Shown here piece by piece: positions 12,260 to 16,944 of a stretch of DNA of 16,944 nucleotides. Each line of letters begins with the position of its first letter. Positions within the stretch are counted from its first letter, which is position 1. Source of the DNA: an uncultured Lachnospiraceae bacterium (GTDB taxonomy: Bacteria; Bacillota; Clostridia; Lachnospirales; Lachnospiraceae); contig CAJUJP010000006.1 in assembly GCA_910586615.1 (NCBI GenBank), forward strand, positions 33,757-50,700, read 5' to 3'. The position numbers were made by a program, and so were the translations under genes. The notes beneath the pieces are model-generated. The model was not told the DNA's origin. It saw only the letters and a program-made list of their open reading frames with translations, and did no database searches.

Positions 12260-12268
12260 TGGTATATT
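12260..12268 (+). promoter_or_regulatory. Extended -10 promoter for the OmpR-class kinase operon
   Basis: TG at 12260-12261, one base, then TATATT (12263-12268) gives an extended -10 element 32 bp upstream of the kinase GTG start. The region 17 bp upstream is T-rich without a good -35, which is usual for extended -10 promoters. It starts about 50 bp right of the MITE duplication, so the insertion may have changed upstream control. Confidence 0.55.
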
Positions 12269-12299
12269 ATTTATAAAAACAAAGAGGGGAGGTTTTTCC

Positions 12300-13793
12300 G
12301 TGAAATTCAGGACAAGGCTTCTGGTCACGTCGCTGACCATTGTGCTGGTTCCTCTTTTACTGACAAGTATCGCATTTCTTGTGGTCGGAAGCCATGTGGA
12401 GGATGCGGAGAATGAATTTGGACTGCTGGACAGGAATAACCTTTCTTTTACCTATACGATAGAGAATTACAGCCAGATCACAGAAGAAGTTTTACAGAAG
12501 GTAAAAGACCAGATCACAGCAGACGCTTCCCGGCTTGAGGATCAAGAATACCTGGAAGAGATCAGCGGGGAGCTTAATAATAAGTTTTCCTATATTATTG
12601 TCAGAAAAGGAAACAGCATTTATTATACAGGAAATACAAAGGCGGCAGAGAGGATATTTGATAATCTGCCGGAATACGGCAATGACGTGCTGGATTCAGA
12701 GACGGGTTATTATTATAATGACAGGAAGAAACTGGTCAAGCAGATTGATTTTCAGTTTACGGACGGGAGCGAGGGCAGTTTCTTTATCGTAGCCAGTGTG
12801 AATTCGCTTATTTCCAAGAATACGCTAAAGAGAATGATCTGTGCATTTATTCTCGTGTTGTGCCTGACCAGCATTGTGCTTACACAATGGATCCAGAAGG
12901 GCATTTTTACGCCCATCAACCAGCTTAACATTGCAATGCAGAATATTGCGGAAGGCAATCTGGAGTATATGCTTACCACCGAGGAAAAAGGTGAAATCGG
13001 AGAGTTATACCGCAATTATGAAGACATGCGGCTCAGACTTAAGGAATCTCTGGATGAAAAATTTGAGCATGAACAGAAAAATAAGGAACTGGTGAGTAAT
13101 ATTTCACATGACCTTAAGACGCCCATCACTTCGATCAAAGGGTATGTTGAAGGAATCATGGACGGTGTGGCCGACACGCCGGAGAAAATGCATAAATATA
13201 TCAAGACCATTTATGATAAAGCAAATGATATGGACCGGCTGATCAATGAACTGACGACCTATTCCGGCATTGACAATAACAGGATTCCCTATACGTTCCG
13301 GCGCATCAATGTTTCCGATTACTTCAGGGACTGTGTGGAGGAAGTGGGGCTGGATCTGGAATCCAAGCATATTCAGTTGAATTACGAAGCTTTGATCGAG
13401 CCGTCTACGCAGATCGTTGCGGACCCGGAACAGCTTAAGCGAGTGATCAATAATATTATAAGCAACAGTGTAAAATACATGAATAAGGAAAAAGGGGTGA
13501 TCGACATCCGGATTCTGGATGAGGTGGATGCGATCCGTGTGGAGATCGAGGATAACGGTATGGGAGTTGCGGCCAAAGATCTGCCTAATATTTTTGAGCG
13601 GTTTTACCGGACGGATGCGTCCCGGAACTCATCCAAAGGAGGCAGTGGAATCGGCCTGTCCATCGTTAAAAAAATTGTGGAAGACCATGGCGGCTATATC
13701 TGGGCTACCAGCAAAGAGAACGAAGGGACATGTATGCATTTTGTGATCAGAAAATATCAGGCGCCGCCGGAGACACAGCATTCCACGCACTGA
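12300..13793 (+). CDS. OmpR-class sensor histidine kinase (HAMP-HisKA-HATPase)
   Basis: A 497-residue membrane kinase. TM1 is ~8-30; an extracellular sensor of ~145 residues follows (31-175), then TM2 ~177-197, a HAMP linker (~198-250, with FTPINQLNIAMQNIAEGNLE), and HisKA with SNISHDLKTPITSIKGYVEG, His270. HATPase motifs are NNIISNSVKYMN (N box), IEDNGMGVAAKDLPNIFERFYR (G1/F boxes) and GGSGIGLSIVKKIVEDHGG (G2). The start is GTG 12300-12302, preceded by GGGGAGG; no better ATG exists nearby. It should phosphorylate the response regulator encoded 100 bp downstream. Gene order is kinase first, the reverse of most OmpR-type operons. The sensor domain matches no family I can name, so the signal is unknown. 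The kinase and regulator are related to cell-envelope-type systems of Firmicutes only at the general family level. Confidence 0.93.
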   Translation: MKFRTRLLVTSLTIVLVPLLLTSIAFLVVGSHVEDAENEFGLLDRNNLSFTYTIENYSQITEEVLQKVKDQITADASRLEDQEYLEEISGELNNKFSYIIVRKGNSIYYTGNTKAAERIFDNLPEYGNDVLDSETGYYYNDRKKLVKQIDFQFTDGSEGSFFIVASVNSLISKNTLKRMICAFILVLCLTSIVLTQWIQKGIFTPINQLNIAMQNIAEGNLEYMLTTEEKGEIGELYRNYEDMRLRLKESLDEKFEHEQKNKELVSNISHDLKTPITSIKGYVEGIMDGVADTPEKMHKYIKTIYDKANDMDRLINELTTYSGIDNNRIPYTFRRINVSDYFRDCVEEVGLDLESKHIQLNYEALIEPSTQIVADPEQLKRVINNIISNSVKYMNKEKGVIDIRILDEVDAIRVEIEDNGMGVAAKDLPNIFERFYRTDASRNSSKGGSGIGLSIVKKIVEDHGGYIWATSKENEGTCMHFVIRKYQAPPETQHSTH

Positions 13794-13852
13794 TTTGAGC
13801 TTCCGAAACATTGACGGGCATTTGGAGTTTTGCGTGACAGCAGGCGGGATTT

Positions 13853-13867
13853 GTAACTGACAGTTAC
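13853..13867. repeat. Perfect short palindrome in the kinase-regulator gap
   Basis: GTAACTG (13853-13859), A, CAGTTAC (13861-13867) is a perfect 7-1-7 inverted repeat, 26 bp before the response regulator start. It may be an operator or a small hairpin in the leader. It shares AGTTACTG with the outer edge of the MITE left end, which may be chance. Confidence 0.5.
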
Positions 13868-13893
13868 TGAACAGACTGGGAAAGGATGAAAAT

Positions 13894-14583
13894 ATGAGTA
13901 AAATATTGATCATAGAAGATGAAGAGGCAATCGCGGATTTAGAGAAAGATTATCTGGAACTGAGTGACTTTCGGGTAACCATAGAGAACACAGGGGATAA
14001 AGGGCTGGAAACGGCCATGAACGGGGATTTCGATCTGGTGATTCTGGATCTGATGCTGCCGGGGATGGATGGATTTGAAGTATGCAAGAAGATTCGGGAG
14101 GAAAAAAATATTCCGATCATCATGGTTTCCGCCAAGAAGGATGATATAGATAAGATCAGAGGGCTTGGCCTGGGAGCGGATGATTATATGACGAAGCCTT
14201 TCAGCCCGTCGGAACTGGTGGCGAGAGTCAAAGCCCATATGGCGCGCTATGACAGGCTGGTGGGCAGTAATCAGAAAGTAAATGATATTATTGAGATCAG
14301 AGGACTGAAGATCGACAAGACGGCCAGAAGAGTATACGTGGACGGAGAAGAGCGGATTTTTACCACGAAGGAGTTTGATCTGCTGACTTTCCTTGCGGAA
14401 AATCCGAATCATGTTTATTCTAAAGAGGAACTGTTCCGTGAGATCTGGGATATGGATTCCATCGGAGATATTGCCACGGTTACCGTCCATATTAAGAAGA
14501 TTCGCGAGAAAATCGAGTTTGATACAGCCAAACCCCAGTATATTGAGACGATCTGGGGTGTAGGATACCGGTTTAAGATATAG
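13894..14583 (+). CDS. OmpR/PhoB-family response regulator
   Basis: A 229-residue cytoplasmic regulator. Receiver domain ~1-118: acidic residues in IIEDEE (Asp9, Glu10/11), phosphoacceptor Asp52 in VILDLMLPGMDGFEVC, Ser79 in MVSAKK, Lys101 in DDYMTKPFSP. The winged-helix effector domain is ~130-229 with RRVYVDGEE, FTTKEFDLLTFLAENPNHVYSKEELF, the recognition helix region VTVHIKKIREKIE and the C-terminal hairpin TIWGVGYRFKI. Partner of the kinase encoded just upstream. AAAGGATG lies 9 nt before ATG 13894. The 100-bp gap to the kinase contains the perfect palindrome at 13853-13867, so the regulator might also have its own control. Regulon unknown. Confidence 0.94.
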   Translation: MSKILIIEDEEAIADLEKDYLELSDFRVTIENTGDKGLETAMNGDFDLVILDLMLPGMDGFEVCKKIREEKNIPIIMVSAKKDDIDKIRGLGLGADDYMTKPFSPSELVARVKAHMARYDRLVGSNQKVNDIIEIRGLKIDKTARRVYVDGEERIFTTKEFDLLTFLAENPNHVYSKEELFREIWDMDSIGDIATVTVHIKKIREKIEFDTAKPQYIETIWGVGYRFKI

Positions 14584-14621
14584 ACTCAGGATACAGGGCT
14601 TCATAAAAGGCAGAAACAGAT

Positions 14622-15341
14622 ATGAACAGAGAATGGATTCTTTATGAGGATGAGGACATCATCGTGTGCCGTAAAGCTGCCGGAATAGCAACACAGACAG
14701 CCAGGGTCGGGCAGGCTGATATGGTGAGTGAGATTGTTAATTATCTGGCACGTAAGACACAGAATACGACCCCCTATGCAGGGGTTGTCCATCGGCTTGA
14801 CCAGCCGGTGGAAGGAATTCTTGTGTTTGCCCGTAACAGACAGAGTGCTGCCGGATTAAGCAGGCAGGTTGCGGAAAACCGTGTGGAGAAATATTATTAT
14901 GCTGTGGTTTGCACAAGTCAGTCCGACCGAAGGGGGACATTGACGGATTACCTGCTCAAAGACGGTAAGACCAACACTTCCTGTATTGTACCGCCGGAAG
15001 TGAAGGGGGCAAAGAAAGCGCTTCTGGAATATGAGCTTCTGACCGAAAAAGCCTGTATGGGAAGTAAAATTGCGCTGGCCAGAATTCATCTTCATACCGG
15101 CAGGCATCATCAGATCCGGGTTCAGATGAGCAATGCCGGTATGGATCTTTTAGGTGACTATAAATATGCCGGACAGGAAACGACGGCATTGTCCGGGCAG
15201 ATGCATATGAAAGATATCGCGCTGTGTGCCTTCCGCCTTTCTTTCCGGCATCCACGGACAGGAAAGCGGATGGATTTTCAGATCAAACCAGAAGGAAGAT
15301 GCTTTCAGCAGGAAGAATTTCTTGCATTCTATTGTCTGTAA
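14622..15341 (+). CDS. RluA-family pseudouridine synthase (no S4 domain)
   Basis: A 239-residue RNA-modifying enzyme that isomerises uridine to pseudouridine in rRNA or tRNA. Motif I is VVHRLDQPVEGILVFAR, with catalytic Asp60 in HRLD. Downstream hallmarks are YYAVV (~92-96, the family's KxYxA(V) position) and the C-terminal block LHTGRHHQIRVQMSNAG, where the Arg contacts the active site, followed by LLGDYKYAG. The N-terminal S4 RNA-binding domain of RluC/RluD types is absent, so it is a short member as seen in many Firmicutes (YlyB/RluA-like subgroups). It follows the response regulator by 38 bp on the same strand and may be cotranscribed with it. Only a weak AAAGGC-type binding site precedes ATG 14622. 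A terminator lies ~75 bp after the stop. Target site unknown. Confidence 0.92.
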   Translation: MNREWILYEDEDIIVCRKAAGIATQTARVGQADMVSEIVNYLARKTQNTTPYAGVVHRLDQPVEGILVFARNRQSAAGLSRQVAENRVEKYYYAVVCTSQSDRRGTLTDYLLKDGKTNTSCIVPPEVKGAKKALLEYELLTEKACMGSKIALARIHLHTGRHHQIRVQMSNAGMDLLGDYKYAGQETTALSGQMHMKDIALCAFRLSFRHPRTGKRMDFQIKPEGRCFQQEEFLAFYCL

Positions 15342-15417
15342 AAGAAGAGGATATACACACACATCCTGAACATTTGCCGCAAAGGAAAGTATAATAAAAT
15401 ATATTATAAGAAAGAAT

Positions 15418-15450
15418 AAGGAGCAGAGAAAAACTGCTTCTTTTATTTTT
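15418..15450 (+). terminator. Intrinsic terminator after the pseudouridine synthase
   Basis: AAGGAGCAG (15418-15426) pairs with CTGCTTCTT (15434-15442), nine pairs with one G-T, around an AGAAAAA loop, followed by TTATTTTT. It fits a Rho-independent terminator for the gene ending at 15341, and abuts copy 4 of the double-hairpin repeat. Confidence 0.8.
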
Positions 15451-15534
15451 ATGGTATAGGAAATTCCTTCGCTTATCCGAGTCCGCGAAGCGGATCTTGC
15501 AAAGTTAATTTGCGAAGCAAATTTACTTTTTTTT
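15451..15534 (+). repeat. Double-hairpin T-tract repeat, copy 4 (complete, diverged)
   Basis: The full ~84-bp unit: ATGGTATAGGAAATTCC, CGCTTATCC, hairpin 1 from 15479 (TCCGC-GAA-GCGGA where copies 1 and 2 have TTCGC-GAA-GCGAA), hairpin 2 15503-15527 with one extra A-T pair relative to copies 1 and 2, and eight T (15527-15534). Both differences are paired on the two arms, so the fold is retained. It follows a normal terminator in the same direction. Confidence 0.85.
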
Positions 15535-15605
15535 CGGTACAGGATGCTGTCGGGATCAAAAGGTGCTTATGAAAGGCTGAGCGGGATTTTGCAGACGGAA
15601 TCAGC

Positions 15606-16730
15606 ATGATGGATAAAAGGATAAAAAATGACAGGGAAAGGCGCTTCGCGACTATGGATCAGAAAGCATTTTATAACCATAAACTGATAAAAATCTGCTT
15701 TGTTTTTGCAGGTGTCTGGTTCTTTTTTCGCTATATATTTACTCTGGTGGCGCCTTTTATACTTTCTTTTCTGCTGATCACCCTTTGTTATCCGCTTTTA
15801 GAGCGGATTCAACATCGCATTCCGGTCAGAAAAAAGTTTCTTGCAGTAGGGATTATCCTGCCTTTGACGCTTTTGCTGACGGGCATTCTTTGGGCGGTAC
15901 TGATTCTGGGCGGCAGGCAGTTGGAGGGACTTCCTGCATTCTGTGCAGAACTGGGTGAGAGGTTTCAAGTCTTTTTTCACCAGTGCTGCGGAGGACTGGA
16001 TGGCAGATTCGGCTGGGACGGACAGCAGATTGAACGTTTTGTGGTAGATAGAATGACCGTTATTATGGAAAATGTGCAGATACAGGTGGTGCCCCGGATT
16101 CTGGCCTCATCTTACAGCTGCTTTAAGGGAATTTTTTCTGCCATCGGATTCCTGGTTATCACATGTATTGCGGCTTTTTTGATGGAAAAAGAATATGCCG
16201 GTATTGTGGCGGATTTAAAGGGGTCAAAGGAACTGCGGCTGTTCTGGGCAGTGGTGGAAGGCGTTTTGTCGTATATCATCACTTTTGTGAAAGCCCAGGG
16301 GGTGATCCTTCTGATCATATGTGTACTGTGCAGTGTGGTGCTGACAGTGGCAGGTGTGCCCGGCGGAATACTGTTTGGCATTCTGGCGGGTGTGCTTGAT
16401 GTACTGCCTTTTATCGGAACGGGTATCGTGCTGGTACCGCTTTCCCTCTGGCAGCTTTTGAACGGACAATATGTGAAGATGGTAGTATGTTTGATCCTGT
16501 ATGGTGCCTGTATCCTGACCAGAGAGTTGTCAGAACCGAAGCTGATCGGTAAAAGAATCGGCGTATCCCCTGTTTTTATGCTGCTTGCAGTCTATGCGGG
16601 CATGAAGCTTTTCGGGGTGGGAGGTATCATCAAGGGCCCGCTGGCGCTTATTGTGATCATGGAGATTCTGAAAGTTATGAAAGCGGAAGAAAGGGCATTT
16701 GACGAAAGAGAATCCTTCGATTATGATTAG
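15606..16730 (+). CDS. AI-2E family (YtvI/PerM-type) membrane transporter
   Basis: A 374-residue polytopic membrane protein. Hydrophobic segments lie near 29-49, 48-66, 80-102, ~176-193, ~217-250, ~253-283, 290-312 and 330-356; a soluble region (~103-170) sits between the third and fourth. Family signatures are in the C-terminal half: GVPGGILFGILAGVLDVLPFIGTG, RELSEPKLIGKRIGVSPVFMLLAVYAGMKLFGVGGIIKGP. Members include AI-2 exporter TqsA, Na+/H+ antiporter-like PerM proteins and the sporulation protein YtvI; clostridial ones of this length are mostly YtvI-like, so the AI-2 label should not be read as function. The start is uncertain: ATG 15606 is followed directly by another ATG, with only GGAA upstream; ATG 15654 would also be possible but has a poor binding site. 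Preceded by repeat copy 4; no clear terminator follows. Confidence 0.85.
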   Translation: MMDKRIKNDRERRFATMDQKAFYNHKLIKICFVFAGVWFFFRYIFTLVAPFILSFLLITLCYPLLERIQHRIPVRKKFLAVGIILPLTLLLTGILWAVLILGGRQLEGLPAFCAELGERFQVFFHQCCGGLDGRFGWDGQQIERFVVDRMTVIMENVQIQVVPRILASSYSCFKGIFSAIGFLVITCIAAFLMEKEYAGIVADLKGSKELRLFWAVVEGVLSYIITFVKAQGVILLIICVLCSVVLTVAGVPGGILFGILAGVLDVLPFIGTGIVLVPLSLWQLLNGQYVKMVVCLILYGACILTRELSEPKLIGKRIGVSPVFMLLAVYAGMKLFGVGGIIKGPLALIVIMEILKVMKAEERAFDERESFDYD

Positions 16731-16833
16731 AAAGGACGGATGTCAGTCCGGTGCTGATTACGGCGGAGGGACAGTCGGGCACAGAGATTGGCCGGACAGC
16801 GGGACAGAAGCACTGGATGAAAAAGAGTGAAAG

Positions 16834-16944
16834 GTGGAGAAATCTACGCGGGATAAGAATCTTCAGGTAAAGGTGGATATAGACAGCAGGACGGAAACGG
16901 CGTCAGAGACAGGAACATATGCCGGGAGGGCAAAAGCGGCAGAA
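16834..16944 (+). CDS. Possible start of a gene continuing beyond the window
   Basis: GTG 16834 opens a frame of 37 codons running off the right edge (VEKSTRDKNLQVKVDIDSRT and on), with an in-frame TGA two codons before it and GAG 6 nt upstream as a weak binding site. The product is hydrophilic and charged. It is too short to assign, and other frames in this 214-bp tail close sooner. The stretch 16731-16833 shows nothing else I can support. Confidence 0.25.
   Translation, partial: MEKSTRDKNLQVKVDIDSRTETASETGTYAGRAKAAE

Noticed and set aside
15641..15655. Fifth copy of the double-hairpin repeat inside the AI-2E gene
   Set aside because: Only GCTTCGC (the reverse complement of the heptamer) is present, without the rest of the unit; likely chance.

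Overview
The window (about 17 kb, moderate GC) looks like chromosomal sequence from an anaerobic, Gram-positive Clostridia member, most likely Lachnospiraceae. The evidence is strong GGAGG-type ribosome binding sites, a rubredoxin/reverse-rubrerythrin/PerR peroxide-defence cluster, an AgrC/AgrA-like LytTR two-component pair, a BceAB-type ABC transporter, a ROK fructokinase and a DUF1848 protein. The genus cannot be fixed from sequence alone.

Layout. 1-135: two tandem copies of a double-hairpin repeat ending in a T-tract; further copies lie at 10721-10768 (decayed) and 15451-15534. 429-899: membrane-anchored XRE regulator. 921-2961 (minus): AgrC-like GHKL kinase preceded in its operon by a LytTR response regulator. 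3264-6229 (plus, divergent): BceA/BceB-type ABC transporter; the shared intergenic region carries CTTTACA direct repeats that are candidate LytTR sites. 6465-8173: an SGNH/CE2-like acetyl esterase converging on a maltose/galactoside-type O-acetyltransferase, with overlapping stop codons. 8399-9421: DUF1848 protein with a C-terminal CX3CX2C. 9559-10437: ROK fructokinase. 10525-11851 (minus): perR, then reverse rubrerythrin, then rubredoxin. 12049-12201: a 153-bp MITE-like element with imperfect terminal inverted repeats and a perfect 8-bp target duplication. 12300-14583: OmpR-class kinase then response regulator (kinase first). 14622-15341: RluA-family pseudouridine synthase. 15606-16730: AI-2E/YtvI-type membrane protein. 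The last 200 bp may hold the start of another gene.

How the genes work together. The LytTR pair probably controls the divergent BceAB-type transporter, which would be a peptide-antibiotic sensing/detoxification module using an AgrCA-like system rather than the usual BceRS type. PerR carries its own 21-bp palindromic operator right at its promoter start and probably governs the rubrerythrin/rubredoxin peroxide reductase. The esterase and acetyltransferase suggest handling of acetylated sugars.

The most unusual signals are non-coding. First, a ~50-nt leader shared by two unrelated genes (the LytTR regulator and DUF1848): it supplies their ribosome binding site, encodes a short peptide (KFASPRRENA-), and its two copies show a compensatory base-pair change in a hairpin. 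Second, the MITE. Third, the double-hairpin repeat family, whose copies also show compensatory changes.
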